From Pirellulaceae bacterium (GTDB lineage Bacteria; Planctomycetota; Planctomycetia; Pirellulales; Pirellulaceae), in the NCBI GenBank assembly GCA_024102795.1, contig JAGFJK010000239.1, forward strand, positions 1-64,000: 64,000 nucleotides of DNA. The letters are read 5' to 3'. The notes below the pieces were generated by a model. The model worked only from the letters and a program-made list of their open reading frames with translations, had not been told where the DNA came from and searched no databases. Numbering within the stretch: position 1 is the first letter of the stretch; every line of letters starts with the position of its first letter. Shown piece after piece: positions 27,320-36,004 of this stretch. The position numbers and the translations under genes were made by a program.

Positions 27320-28391
27320 CCACCACCTCGCCCTCGCCGATGCTGCTGAGCGCGGCGAATATCTGCAGATTGATGGTCTCGGCCACGAACCGCACCGACC
27401 CGTCACCCAGCAAGATCATTGCGCCGCCGGGGTGTTCCGCCATCATTTGCCCGACGTGCAAGGTGGGGAAATTGGGCGGATGAATGATCGGATTGCCCAG
27501 TGCGTCGGATTCGCCCAGCGCGGGGCCACTGTGAGCCAGAACCAGCGTGGCGGCCGACTCCACGGCGTTGGCCGGCGATTGGACCTTGGGGTGCACGGCC
27601 GCGCCGGGTACCACGGCCACCCAGGTCTTATCGCTCAGCCGCGACGTGTGCTCGCCCACGAAGACGGTGTTGGAGAGTCCGTCGGTAACATCCGCGAACT
27701 TGACGCGCGAGTTGCGATAGAACGGCCCGTCGGCCAGCAACGAGACTTGTCCGCCATAACCTCCGGCCGGTCCCGAACAGTCTCCCCAGCACTCTTCCTG
27801 CCCGTGGCTGGCCACGTAATGGCTGCGTCCAAACAGCAGCGATCGGCCGGCCTTCCGCAGCGGGGCGCCCGCCGCGTCGACCAGCACGAACGCGTCGCTG
27901 CCGCCGGTCGCCGACGGGCAGAGAAACACGGGCAGCCGTGTCGCCACCGCCTGAGCCAGCGCGGGGTCCCAGGCCGGCAGCCGCGGATCAAACCGCTCGG
28001 CCAGCGGCGTCTGCTCCAGATAGGGCAGCAACTGAGCGCTCCAGGCCCAGCCCGGCGCCGCGTCCCAGGTGACCGCATCGTAGTCCTCGGCCGGCAGACT
28101 GGCGATGCGAGCGTAATCGGCAAACGCCACATAGCCGGCCGGCAACACGCCGTACACGCCTTCGTAGTTGTGGATCGCCAGCCCGATCTGCTTCAGGTGG
28201 TTGCCGCAACTCATCCGCCGCCCGGCCTCGCGAGCGGCCTGGACCGCCGGCAGCAACAGACTCACCAGCACGCCGATCACGGCGATTACCACCAGCAATT
28301 CGACGAGCGTAAAGCCCGACTGGGCCTTCGCCGTCCGAGGGCGCCTGACAATAGTCTCCGGCCGGAAAGCCGCTTGTCGGATGTTGTCCAT
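27309..28391 (-). CDS. DUF1559 pseudopilin-like protein
   Basis: 360 residues. The prepilin-type cleavage/methylation segment GFTLVELLVVIAVIGVLVSL is near residue 26, followed by LLPAVQAAREAGRRMSC, the head of DUF1559. The conserved NHLKQIGLAIHNYEGVYGVL follows, and the tail HPGGAMILLGDGSVRFVAETI carries the H-x9-DG motif. This family is heavily expanded in planctomycetes and scarce elsewhere; members are thought to be type II-secretion or pseudopilus-like surface subunits. ATG 28391, with GGGAG about 9 bases upstream, is preferred over a longer frame. It is the first gene of a two-gene unit with the small lipoprotein. Confidence 0.95.
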   Translation of the reverse strand: MDNIRQAAFRPETIVRRPRTAKAQSGFTLVELLVVIAVIGVLVSLLLPAVQAAREAGRRMSCGNHLKQIGLAIHNYEGVYGVLPAGYVAFADYARIASLPAEDYDAVTWDAAPGWAWSAQLLPYLEQTPLAERFDPRLPAWDPALAQAVATRLPVFLCPSATGGSDAFVLVDAAGAPLRKAGRSLLFGRSHYVASHGQEECWGDCSGPAGGYGGQVSLLADGPFYRNSRVKFADVTDGLSNTVFVGEHTSRLSDKTWVAVVPGAAVHPKVQSPANAVESAATLVLAHSGPALGESDALGNPIIHPPNFPTLHVGQMMAEHPGGAMILLGDGSVRFVAETINLQIFAALSSIGEGEVVDDF

Positions 28392-28582
28392 CTGGGAATC
28401 TCCCGCTGCCCGCCGTGCCGAGTACGTCCCGCCGCCGCGATCCCAGGGCGCCATCCCTCCGCGGCGCCGACCCAGGATGTAGCGCTGGCTACAACTGGAG
28501 GCAGAGTTTAGCTATTGCTACAATCGTGTCAAGCGGCCCGTCCGGCAGATTTTGCGTCCGGCATTTTTTCCGAACGAAACGT

Positions 28583-28912
28583 CTATTCGCCCAAGATTCC
28601 CAGGTTTGCCAGGAGTTCTCCCATTTCTCCGGCGGCGTGCCGATCGCCCTGTTTGCGGGCCTCCTCGATGCCAGCCCGCAGCACGCTCCGAGCGTCGGCC
28701 ACTCGGTTGAGCGCGACAAGTTGCTGAGCGGACATCAGGAAGGCCGGCACGTAGGGGGGATTCTCTTTCTGCAGTTCCCCCAGTTGCTCCAGACTGGCGT
28801 CATGCTGCCCCTCCTTACGCAATTCCATGGCCAGGCTATACCTCAGAAAGGTGTCTTCGGGAGATTCCCGCAGCATGGCTTCGATCTTCTCGCGTCGCGA
28901 CGGCAAGTTCAT
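28583..28912 (-). CDS. TPR-like small protein
   Basis: 109 residues, all helical, reading as about three tetratricopeptide units (SPEDTFLRYSLAMELRKEGQ, DASLEQLGELQKENPPYVPA, NRVADARSVLRAGIEEARKQ). No signal peptide or membrane segment, so cytoplasmic. TPR domains bind peptides or partner proteins; no partner can be named. It is separated by about 190 bases from the DUF1559 gene and divergent from the DUF11-type gene. Confidence 0.85.
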   Translation of the reverse strand: MNLPSRREKIEAMLRESPEDTFLRYSLAMELRKEGQHDASLEQLGELQKENPPYVPAFLMSAQQLVALNRVADARSVLRAGIEEARKQGDRHAAGEMGELLANLGILGE

Positions 28913-29050
28913 GGTGAGGCCCGCAGAGACTTCGTAATCGGAAAAATCGCGCGAATCGTTTCATCTTGTTGGTTGGGTCGGACGATAACAAGTCCCGCGC
29001 AAGAGTTGTCAGACCGTCTCGCCACAGGACCGAGCCATCAGGACCGTGCC

Positions 29051-30982
29051 ATGCTTCGAAAAACTCTCATCGCTGTGTCGCTGCTCTTGGCCGGCGGCTG
29101 CGTGGTTGCCTTCGTCAACGCCCAGGATCCCTTGCAGCAGGTGACCGAGCCCGGTGCAGCGATGTCGGCGGCGGAGCCTGGATCATTTCCCTTGGCGGGC
29201 GAGGGAGACCAGGTCCGGCCGCTGTCGCCGTACGGTTCGGCCGTGGTCCCCAGCGGCACATTCGAGGGTGCGGAGGCAGTGGAGGAGCCGCGGGGCGGTT
29301 TGCAGTCGGTTTTGAAACGTCCCTCGCGTGAGTTGGCTTCGCCCGCTGGCGGCGTGGAAGCAGTCGGCGGCGACGGATTTACGTCGCGGCGGCCGGCGCC
29401 CGCAGCGCAACCGGGCGACGTGCATGCGAGCCCGTATGATTTGTCCCCGCCGCGTCTGGTGCCGCCGGCGCCTCCGACCCTGGACGACGAGCCGTCGCCG
29501 AGCGATGGTTCCTCTGCCGCGACGGCTCCCACGGCATTGGCCCCCTTGCCGAATCGCCTGGCGTCGCGGGCAACTGCGCTGCGGACGGAAGCTGGCTCGA
29601 CCGCCTTGCTCAGCGGCGAGTCCCCGGCGATCCGAGTGGACACCCGCGGACCGGCTTCGATCACCGTCGGCAAGCAAGCGGACTATATCGTGGAAGTGAC
29701 CAACCTGGGGCAGAATCCGGTCGAGGGTTTGGACGTGGCTTTGGCCATACCCAGGACCGTGGTTGTGGCGGGAAGCGAGGCGGCGACGGGCAAGGTCGAT
29801 ACCCAACCCGGACGCGAAGGCGGCCAGATCATCTGGCAAGTGGATCGCCTCGGCCCGCAAGCGTCGGCCCAACTGCGGATTCGCCTGGTGCCACAGCATC
29901 CGCGGGCCTTTGCCCTGGCGGTGGAGTGGTCGGTGCGGCCGGTGGTCACCCAGGCCGAGGTGCAGGTCCTGGAACCCAAGCTGGACCTGGTCATCGGCGG
30001 TCCCAAGGACATCCTCTATGGCGAGACCAAGATCTACACATTGACCCTGTCGAACCCCGGTACGGGCAACGCCGAAAACGTGGCCATCACGCTGGGTGAA
30101 TCGCCTGCCAGCGGAGCAACCCGGCAACTGGGCACGCTGGCCGCGGGCGAACGGCGGGAACTGGACATCGAGCTGACGGCGCGGGAGACAGGCACGATGC
30201 AGATCCAGGCCTTGGCGCTGGCCGACGGCGGACTGCGGGCCCAAGCCGAGATCAACGTGCAGGTGCGGCGAGCGATCCTGGAAGTGGCCGTTAGCGGACC
30301 ACCGCGGCGGTTTGCCGGTTCGGCTGCCACGTATGCCGTCCGGGTGGCCAACACGGGCGACGCCGCCGCCGAGAACGTCGTCGCCTCGTTGCTGCTGCCC
30401 GAGGGCGCTCGCCTGATTGGCGGCCTGGCTGGCGCGCAGGCCGAGGCCGGGCAGATCCGCTGGCCCGTCGGGGTTTTGAATCCCGGCTCCGAGAAGCAGT
30501 TCCAACTGCAGGTGGAGCTCACGTTGCCCGGCGAAAACCGCCTGGAAGTCCGCACGGTGGCCGGGGAACTCACGGCCGCCAGCCAGATGTTGACGCGGGT
30601 CGAGGCGCTGGCCGATCTGAAACTGCTGGTCAACGATCCGCGTGGTCCCAAATCGGTCGGTGAGGAAGTGGTTTACGAGATGGTGATCACCAACCGTGGA
30701 ACCAAGAGTGCCCGCAACGTGCAGGTGGTGGCCCAATTCACCGAGGGGATCGAGCCGACACGTGCGGATGGCGGGCCGGCCGAGCTGGTGCCCGGACAGG
30801 TGCTGTTCCAGCCGCTGGCCGAAATCGCTCCGGGCCAGAAGGTGGTGCTGAGTGTCGTGGCCAAGGCGTCCAAGGAAGGCAACCACGTCTTTCGGGCGAG
30901 CGTGAATTGTGCCGACCCGGAAACCCGGCTGGCGACCGAGGAAACCACGCGGTTCTATCCGGCCAGTGTCTTGGGGCCGTAG
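29051..30982 (+). CDS. Exported DUF11-repeat protein
   Basis: 643 residues. Signal peptide at about 1-25 (LIAVSLLLAGGCVVAFVNAQ), then a Pro/Ser/Ala-rich linker to about 190, then four Ig-like DUF11/CARDB-type repeats of about 105-115 residues starting near 194, 312, 412 and 522. Each repeat opens with a phrase like ITVGKQADYIVEVTNLGQNP, YGETKIYTLTLSNPGTGNAE or FAGSAATYAVRVANTGDAAA. These domains are adhesive or structural parts of envelope proteins. ATG 29051 is chosen because the signal peptide follows directly; the open frame upstream lacks homology. Probably a cell-wall or surface protein. Confidence 0.87.
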   Translation: MLRKTLIAVSLLLAGGCVVAFVNAQDPLQQVTEPGAAMSAAEPGSFPLAGEGDQVRPLSPYGSAVVPSGTFEGAEAVEEPRGGLQSVLKRPSRELASPAGGVEAVGGDGFTSRRPAPAAQPGDVHASPYDLSPPRLVPPAPPTLDDEPSPSDGSSAATAPTALAPLPNRLASRATALRTEAGSTALLSGESPAIRVDTRGPASITVGKQADYIVEVTNLGQNPVEGLDVALAIPRTVVVAGSEAATGKVDTQPGREGGQIIWQVDRLGPQASAQLRIRLVPQHPRAFALAVEWSVRPVVTQAEVQVLEPKLDLVIGGPKDILYGETKIYTLTLSNPGTGNAENVAITLGESPASGATRQLGTLAAGERRELDIELTARETGTMQIQALALADGGLRAQAEINVQVRRAILEVAVSGPPRRFAGSAATYAVRVANTGDAAAENVVASLLLPEGARLIGGLAGAQAEAGQIRWPVGVLNPGSEKQFQLQVELTLPGENRLEVRTVAGELTAASQMLTRVEALADLKLLVNDPRGPKSVGEEVVYEMVITNRGTKSARNVQVVAQFTEGIEPTRADGGPAELVPGQVLFQPLAEIAPGQKVVLSVVAKASKEGNHVFRASVNCADPETRLATEETTRFYPASVLGP

Positions 30983-30990
30983 GACGAAGG

Positions 30991-32220
30991 TTACGACTCG
31001 GGCGAGCGGTCCGGCGGCTCGGCGTTCGCCCCGCGCTGGGCCGGCAGCAGGAACTCCAGGGGCTGTTCGGACAGCGGCCGGGCGATACGCAGGGCCAACT
31101 TGCCGTCCAGCAGTTCCTCGATCTTGCTGCCGACCACTTCCGCCCGCCAGCCGCGGGCCAGCAACGGCGGCTGGCCGTCGTCGCCCGTCGTCATGCCGAG
31201 GTGATAGGCGATCAGTTCCCGCACGTCATCGGCCGTGCCGACGATGGCGGGAGACAGATCCATCGCTCGGCAGATACTGCTCAGGGCGACCGAGAGAAAC
31301 TGTCCCAGCAGAATCATGGGCGGCCGGCTGTGGCGTTGCGGTTTGGCGGGCCAGTCACGTTCGGGCAGCTTGAGTGCCTGTTCGATCCGTTCCGAGATCT
31401 GCGGCAGGCTGCGCTGCAGGTGGCGATGTTCCAGACCGCGGACGGCTCGAATCCGTTTCGGGTCGGCCGTCTGCCGTTTGGCCAGTTCGACCAGCAGGTC
31501 GTCCCGCAAGACGCGCCGCGGCGGGCAGTTGCGGGCTTGCGCTTCGCTTTCGCGCCATCGCCACAGCTCGCGGACAATCGCCAGCCCCTGCCGCGAGATG
31601 CCGGACAGACCGGACACGCGCCGCCATCGTTCGGAGTTCTCGGCGTGCTCCACCCGCTCCTGCCAGGACTGCATTTCGTCGCTGAGCCACGAGCGCCGGT
31701 TCATCCGCGCGAGTCGGGTTTCCAATTCGTCCCGCAGGTCGCGCAGATGGATCACATCCTGCAAGGCATAGTCGAGCTGCCGCGAGGAGAGCGGCCGAGC
31801 CCGCCAGTTCGTCCGGGTTTCGCCCTTCTGCACCGACTTGCCCAGCAGGCGGTTGACCAGCGTGGCATACGACGCCGGGTATTCCAGTCCGATCAGCCCG
31901 GCCGCAAGCTGCACGTCGAACAGGGCGTGCGGGCGCTGGCCGATCGCATCCAGCGAGAATCGCAGTTCCTCGCGCCCCGCATGCACCACCGTTTCGTGGC
32001 CCGGCCGCGCCAGGACTTCCCAGAACGGGGTCAAGTCGGAGACGGCCAGCGAGTCGATCACGGCCAGGCCACCGGCGGCGGCCACTTGAATCAGGCAGAG
32101 CTGCGGACGGAACGTGTCCTCCGACACGAATTCCGTATCGAAGGCGATCAGATCGGCCCCGGCCAGGTGCCGGCAGTACTCATGCAGTTCTGCGTCCGTG
32201 GTGATACTCTGGTACTGCAC
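30991..32220 (-). CDS. rnd: Ribonuclease D
   Basis: 409 residues. The DEDD 3'-5' exonuclease domain occupies about 1-190: LIAFDTEFVSEDTFRPQLCL (Exo I), VVHAGREELRFSL (Exo II) and LDYALQDVIHLRDLRDELE (Exo III). Helical HRDC-type domains follow at about 200-380. The role is trimming of tRNA and other structured RNA 3' ends. GTG 32220 is preferred to the longer frame because family members begin with a YQxITT-like strand immediately after the start, as here (QYQSITTDAELHEYC). It is convergent with the DUF11-type gene, with 8 bases between stops. Confidence 0.92.
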   Translation of the reverse strand: MQYQSITTDAELHEYCRHLAGADLIAFDTEFVSEDTFRPQLCLIQVAAAGGLAVIDSLAVSDLTPFWEVLARPGHETVVHAGREELRFSLDAIGQRPHALFDVQLAAGLIGLEYPASYATLVNRLLGKSVQKGETRTNWRARPLSSRQLDYALQDVIHLRDLRDELETRLARMNRRSWLSDEMQSWQERVEHAENSERWRRVSGLSGISRQGLAIVRELWRWRESEAQARNCPPRRVLRDDLLVELAKRQTADPKRIRAVRGLEHRHLQRSLPQISERIEQALKLPERDWPAKPQRHSRPPMILLGQFLSVALSSICRAMDLSPAIVGTADDVRELIAYHLGMTTGDDGQPPLLARGWRAEVVGSKIEELLDGKLALRIARPLSEQPLEFLLPAQRGANAEPPDRSPES

Positions 32221-32392
32221 TCGCCGTCGGCTTTCTTCATGGCGGAACCCTGGAATGATTTCGGCGCATCTTAGCCGAAGGATCGCCCCGTTTCCAGCGG
32301 CCCGCCCTGGCACGGGCCTTTGTGGAACGCGCCGGCTTTCTGTTACATTGCCAGCCAGCGTTCGCCCCTGGTGGCTCGCACGAGTGAACTTG

Positions 32393-32986
32393 ATGAGCGA
32401 AACCTGGTTGAAACCGAATCGTCGAGCGTTGCTGGTAGCGCTGGTCCCGCCGGCGGCGCTGGTCGTCGCCGGTGGCGGGCTGGCGGCCGCGGTGCGAGGT
32501 CATTCCACCGCGGCGTTCTGGCTGGGCCTGCTGCTGGCCGCGGTGGGGCTGCTGGGAACGTTGGGGCTGATCCTGCTGCTCCGCCTGCCGCGGCTGGCCT
32601 TCGCGGACGGCTGCCTGCTGGTTTACCTGCGGGGCTGGCAGCCGGAGCGGGTGCCGATTGAGCTGGTGGAGGTGTTTTTCGCGGGGCAGGGGCCGAGCAT
32701 GATGCCACGAGTGCGGGGACAAGATCCGGAGTCGACGTCCGAGGTGGCGACGATCGTCGTGCGACTGGCCGAGTCGGCTCCCGAGTGGGCGCAGCGTCGC
32801 GTGAATCGCTCGCTGGGTCACTGGTGCGAGGGCTACATCACCATTCGCGGCACGTGGTGCGAGCCGCTCAGTCCGGCATTGATCCTGGAACTGAATCGGC
32901 GCCTGGTCCAGGCTCACCGCCAGCAACGCGCCGCCAAGGACAGTGCCCGGCAGATGGCGGACCTGCGTTCTGAGGACGGTCGATGA
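32393..32986 (+). CDS. Hypothetical two-helix membrane protein
   Basis: 197 residues with two closely spaced transmembrane helices (RALLVALVPPAALVVAGGGL and FWLGLLLAAVGLLGTLGLIL) followed by a cytoplasmic domain of about 130 residues with conserved-looking aromatic blocks (FADGCLLVYLRGWQPERVP, SLGHWCEGYITIRGTWCEPL). I do not recognise the family. ATG 32393 is used since the upstream extension lacks homology. It overlaps the mfnB-like start by four bases (ATGA), so the two are coupled. Confidence 0.8.
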   Translation: MSETWLKPNRRALLVALVPPAALVVAGGGLAAAVRGHSTAAFWLGLLLAAVGLLGTLGLILLLRLPRLAFADGCLLVYLRGWQPERVPIELVEVFFAGQGPSMMPRVRGQDPESTSEVATIVVRLAESAPEWAQRRVNRSLGHWCEGYITIRGTWCEPLSPALILELNRRLVQAHRQQRAAKDSARQMADLRSEDGR

Positions 32987-33684
32987 CGGGACTGCTGGTC
33001 AGTGTGCGCAGCGCGGCCGAGGCAATCGCGGCGCTCGATGGCGGCGCCGACGTGATTGACGTCAAGGAACCTCGCGCCGGATCGCTGGGCGCGGCGCCGG
33101 CGGACGTGATGGCCGAAGTGGTGAAGGCAGTGGGCGGCCGAGTTCCGGTCAGCGCGGCGCTGGGAGAACTGGCGGACCGGCCGGCTGCTGAGGTTCCGCC
33201 TGGACTGGCCTGGGCAAAAGTCGGACTGGCTCGGACGGTCGAACTGGCGGACTGGCCGACCCGCTGGCGCGATTTGTTCGCCGGCCTGCCGCCGGATACG
33301 CGACCGGTGGCGGTCTGCTACGCGGACTGGCGCTCCTCCGCCGCTCCTCCGCCCAGCGAAATCGTGCACCACGGAGGGCCTGCGGGCTGCCGCACGTTGC
33401 TGATTGACACCTGGGACAAGAGCCGCGGCGATCTGTTCCAGTGGATGACGTTCGGCGAGCTGCAGTCGTTGATCGAGTTGGCCCGCGGGCAGCGTTGGCT
33501 GGTCGTGTTGGCGGGTTCGTTGCGGCTGGAGTCGTTGCCGTCAGCTTTGCGACTCGAACCCGACCTGCTGGCAGTTCGCGGCGCCGCCGCGGAGCCTGAC
33601 CGCAATGGCATGATCCGAGCCGAGCGCGTGGCCGAACTGGTGCGAACCATCCGGCGTTGCCAGGCCGCGCTGCGCGAAGCGTAG
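32983..33684 (+). CDS. mfnB: (5-formylfuran-3-yl)methyl phosphate synthase
   Basis: 233 residues with the MfnB (DUF556/UPF0264) pattern: LLVSVRSAAEAIAALDGGAD, then VIDVKEPRAGSLGAAP with the catalytic lysine of KEP, WAKVGLA, TLLIDTWDKSRGDLFQW, and VVLAGSLRLESL near the C-terminus. In methanogens the enzyme makes 4-(hydroxymethyl)-2-furancarboxaldehyde phosphate from glyceraldehyde 3-phosphate, the first step of methanofuran synthesis. Planctomycetes are known to carry methanopterin/methanofuran-linked C1 genes, so this fits. It is coupled to an unknown membrane protein; no other C1 gene is nearby. Confidence 0.88.
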   Translation: MTGLLVSVRSAAEAIAALDGGADVIDVKEPRAGSLGAAPADVMAEVVKAVGGRVPVSAALGELADRPAAEVPPGLAWAKVGLARTVELADWPTRWRDLFAGLPPDTRPVAVCYADWRSSAAPPPSEIVHHGGPAGCRTLLIDTWDKSRGDLFQWMTFGELQSLIELARGQRWLVVLAGSLRLESLPSALRLEPDLLAVRGAAAEPDRNGMIRAERVAELVRTIRRCQAALREA

Positions 33685-33729
33685 CGCGGCTGACACCAGT
33701 CTGGACCGCGTGAATTCTTGCCCATTTGC

Positions 33730-33758
33730 TTGACTTTTGCCATTGGCACTCGGATACT
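33730..33758 (+). promoter_or_regulatory. Candidate sigma-70 promoter
   Basis: TTGACT at 33730-33735 (five of six to the -35 consensus), a 17-base spacer, and GATACT at 33753-33758 (four of six to the -10). It would drive the 70-residue protein gene with a leader of about 85 bases. Confidence 0.5.
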
Positions 33759-33848
33759 GCCCTCTTCCCGTGTGCGGAACAGGAGTGCTCGGCGAGAAAG
33801 GATGCACAGTGCTGCTAACGGACTCGTTTCAGTCAAGGAGACGTAGCT

Positions 33849-34061
33849 GTGCCCAACACCGTGCTCGAAGCGATCAAGATGGGCATCTGGGATTTCGAAC
33901 CAAGAGAGCGCGAAACCAATCGTTTCGAGGCCACTCAGGCCTTGCCGGGAACGGCCGAGAAGCTGGCCGTGCTGTCCGCGCGAGTGCAGCGCGGTTTGCC
34001 CTTGTGGCATCCTTCGGACCGGCGCACGTTCGACGATTCCGAAGTGGCCGCCACGCGTTGA
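33849..34061 (+). CDS. Small conserved planctomycete protein
   Basis: 70 residues; GTG start preceded by AAGGAG with about 9 bases of spacing. Text motifs: AIKMGIWDFEPRERETNRFE, ATQALPGTAEKLAVL, RVQRGLPLWHPSDRRTF. I recall close relatives of this pattern (GxWDFEP...PGTxEKL...GLPLWHPxDR) in other planctomycetes, but no function is known to me. It has no membrane segment and no cysteines. A promoter candidate lies upstream at 33730, and the gene stands alone. Confidence 0.8.
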   Translation: MPNTVLEAIKMGIWDFEPRERETNRFEATQALPGTAEKLAVLSARVQRGLPLWHPSDRRTFDDSEVAATR

Positions 34062-34131
34062 ACCGCCATGTCGCGCGACCCGCGGGTGCTGGAAACTCCG
34101 GGACGTGCGAGGGGGGCAGGTTGACCTTCCG

Positions 34132-35199
34132 CTAGTCCCGCGGATTGCGGCGGGGCAGCAGGACCTGCAATTGCCTCCAGAGCAGCCGCTGTTGCCAGTG
34201 CGCGACCATGTCCTGCAACGCGGGGCGCTGCAGCGGATCCGCTCGTGCCAGCCATTGTTCCACCCACCGCGCCAGTTCCAGCCACTTGGCTGCCGGTGGC
34301 GCGGGCCGCCCAGTCTTGGTACCGTCCGGTCCGATGACTTGCACCAGGTCCCAGGTCGCCAGCCGATCCAATTGCCGATCCACGTAGGACTGGCGATCCC
34401 GGGCCGCCAGCAACTCGTATTCGGCCAGCCGGTTGTGCAGCCAGGCTTCCATCAGCAGGCCGCAGTTGTCCCGCAGCCGCTCGCGGCGCGGCGCCTCCAG
34501 GGCGCTTAACAAACCCTGGCCCGAAGCGCCGGAGTCCAGCGAGCGCGCGATTCTTTCCGCCAGATCCTGGCGAAAGGCCCGCGGATACTGGCTCAAGTCA
34601 TCTTGCGACAGCCAGCAGATGAAGCCATCCGAGATCGCCCGGTTCAGCTCGTCGCGCGACTGCGGATCGGCCTGCCGCACCCATTCGGACAACTGCTCCA
34701 GCACCTGGCTCGACGATCCGGCGGACGCCGACCCGTCCGCTGCGGCGGAACCGGCGGTCGGCGGCTCACTGGCCGCAAGCTGTTGCTGCGCGCTGGTCCA
34801 GACGATCAGCGCTCGGACCTGACGATCCAGGAACTGCAGGCGTTCGGTTGCCAGCAGCGACGCGTACTGCCGCGCTCGCAGCAGGAACCAGTGCCGCTGG
34901 AGGATCTGGCAGTTATGAGCCAACCGGTGCCGGAGCGCGGGCGGCAGCGGCCGCGTGGTGGCGGGCAACTCCAAGCCGGCCTCCAGTTCCTGCTGCCAGC
35001 GGTCCACCAGCGCCGTCCGCACCTGGTCGCTTTGCCGTTGCAGGTCCCGCTGCACCAGCCACCGCAGCAATTGCGGCCGGCTGGCATGCTCAGGCGGCGG
35101 CAAACAAAGCGACCAGGCAGCCGCCAGCAGCAGCCCCAGCGCGCCTGCCACAGCCAGCGATGCGCCCCAGAGAATCAGGCGGCGGCGGTGAAGGTTCAT
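34132..35199 (-). CDS. Hypothetical membrane-anchored protein, helical
   Basis: 355 residues: one N-terminal transmembrane helix (LILWGASLAVAGALGLLLAA) followed by a long alpha-helical region rich in Leu, Gln and Arg with repeated phrases such as FLDRQVRALIVW and YVDRQLDRLATW, plus a Ser/Ala linker near 210. The repeat of (F/Y)(L/V)DRQ(V/L)(R/D) suggests two homologous helical halves. Topology would place the bulk in the periplasm. I do not recognise the family. ATG 35199 sits directly before the membrane helix; the longer frame does not add homology. Confidence 0.72.
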   Translation of the reverse strand: MNLHRRRLILWGASLAVAGALGLLLAAAWSLCLPPPEHASRPQLLRWLVQRDLQRQSDQVRTALVDRWQQELEAGLELPATTRPLPPALRHRLAHNCQILQRHWFLLRARQYASLLATERLQFLDRQVRALIVWTSAQQQLAASEPPTAGSAAADGSASAGSSSQVLEQLSEWVRQADPQSRDELNRAISDGFICWLSQDDLSQYPRAFRQDLAERIARSLDSGASGQGLLSALEAPRRERLRDNCGLLMEAWLHNRLAEYELLAARDRQSYVDRQLDRLATWDLVQVIGPDGTKTGRPAPPAAKWLELARWVEQWLARADPLQRPALQDMVAHWQQRLLWRQLQVLLPRRNPRD

Positions 35200-35537
35200 A
35201 CAGTCGGCTGTCCCCGTTCCAACGCCCGTTCCAAGGGTCGAATTCCACGCGGGCCACCCGCCCCGTCTACCTGGCGACTCGGCTACTCGGTTGTTTGGCG
35301 ACGCGGCTACCTGGCTTCCGGCTCTGGGAAGTCGGCTGTGGCAGCTCATCGCGATGTGCCAGATCATACGTCCTGGCCGAGATTGCTCCAACGCCGATTC
35401 CGGCCCTGGGCTGCTGGAATAGCGCCTCTACAGCCGGCCACTTTCTGTTACACTGTCGGGGCAGCCAGATTCGATTTTTCCGCCGGCGACGAGACGCTCC
35501 CCGCTCGTCCCTCGGCCTTGCCAGAAGGGTGCACCGA
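35200..35537. other. Intergenic region
   Basis: 338 bases between divergent genes. It contains short direct repeats near 35268-35315 (TCTACCTGGCGACTCGGCTA, then GACGCGGCTACCTGGC), and no gene. Confidence 0.5.
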
Positions 35538-35846
35538 ATGCCAAGCTTCAGCACGGAAGTGAATCATACGTTGGGGCGGGAACGAGCCACCGAGATGCTG
35601 AAGGATTTCGTTCTCCGCGTGCGCGACCGCTACAAGGACCAGGTCAGCCAGTTAGACGGCGGCTGGAACGACAACGTGCTCGACTTCAGCTTGACCACGT
35701 ACGGATTCAAAATCACCGGGTCGCTGATCGTGGAGGACACCAGGGTGCGGCTGGAAGGAAATCTGCCCTTTGCCGCCCTGGCCTTTCGCGGCAAGATCGA
35801 ACAGTCGATCGCCGACGAGATCCGCAAGGAGTTGAGCTCGTCCTAG
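35538..35846 (+). CDS. Polyhydroxyalkanoic acid system family protein
   Basis: 102 residues matching the PHA-granule-region small protein family: FSTEVNHTLGRERATEMLKD, then LDGGWNDNVLDFSLTTYGFK, ITGSLIVEDTRVRLEGNLPF and ALAFRGKIEQSIADEIRKEL. Members occur near PHA synthesis genes in some bacteria, but in planctomycetes they stand alone, as here; no phaC is in the window. The ATG at 35538 begins the family domain. Confidence 0.85.
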   Translation: MPSFSTEVNHTLGRERATEMLKDFVLRVRDRYKDQVSQLDGGWNDNVLDFSLTTYGFKITGSLIVEDTRVRLEGNLPFAALAFRGKIEQSIADEIRKELSSS

Positions 35847-36004
35847 CGAGGTGAACGCCGCCATGTCCATCCAGGGAGGCGGACTCCGGGCGTGGCGCCA
35901 GTGGGAGTTGGTATTCCGCCGGGATTCGCGCAGCTTGCGCCGCGGCGCGACCTATACTTGTCGGACTGGCGATCTCTGTTCACGACCAGCGTTCCGCGAC
36001 AGGT

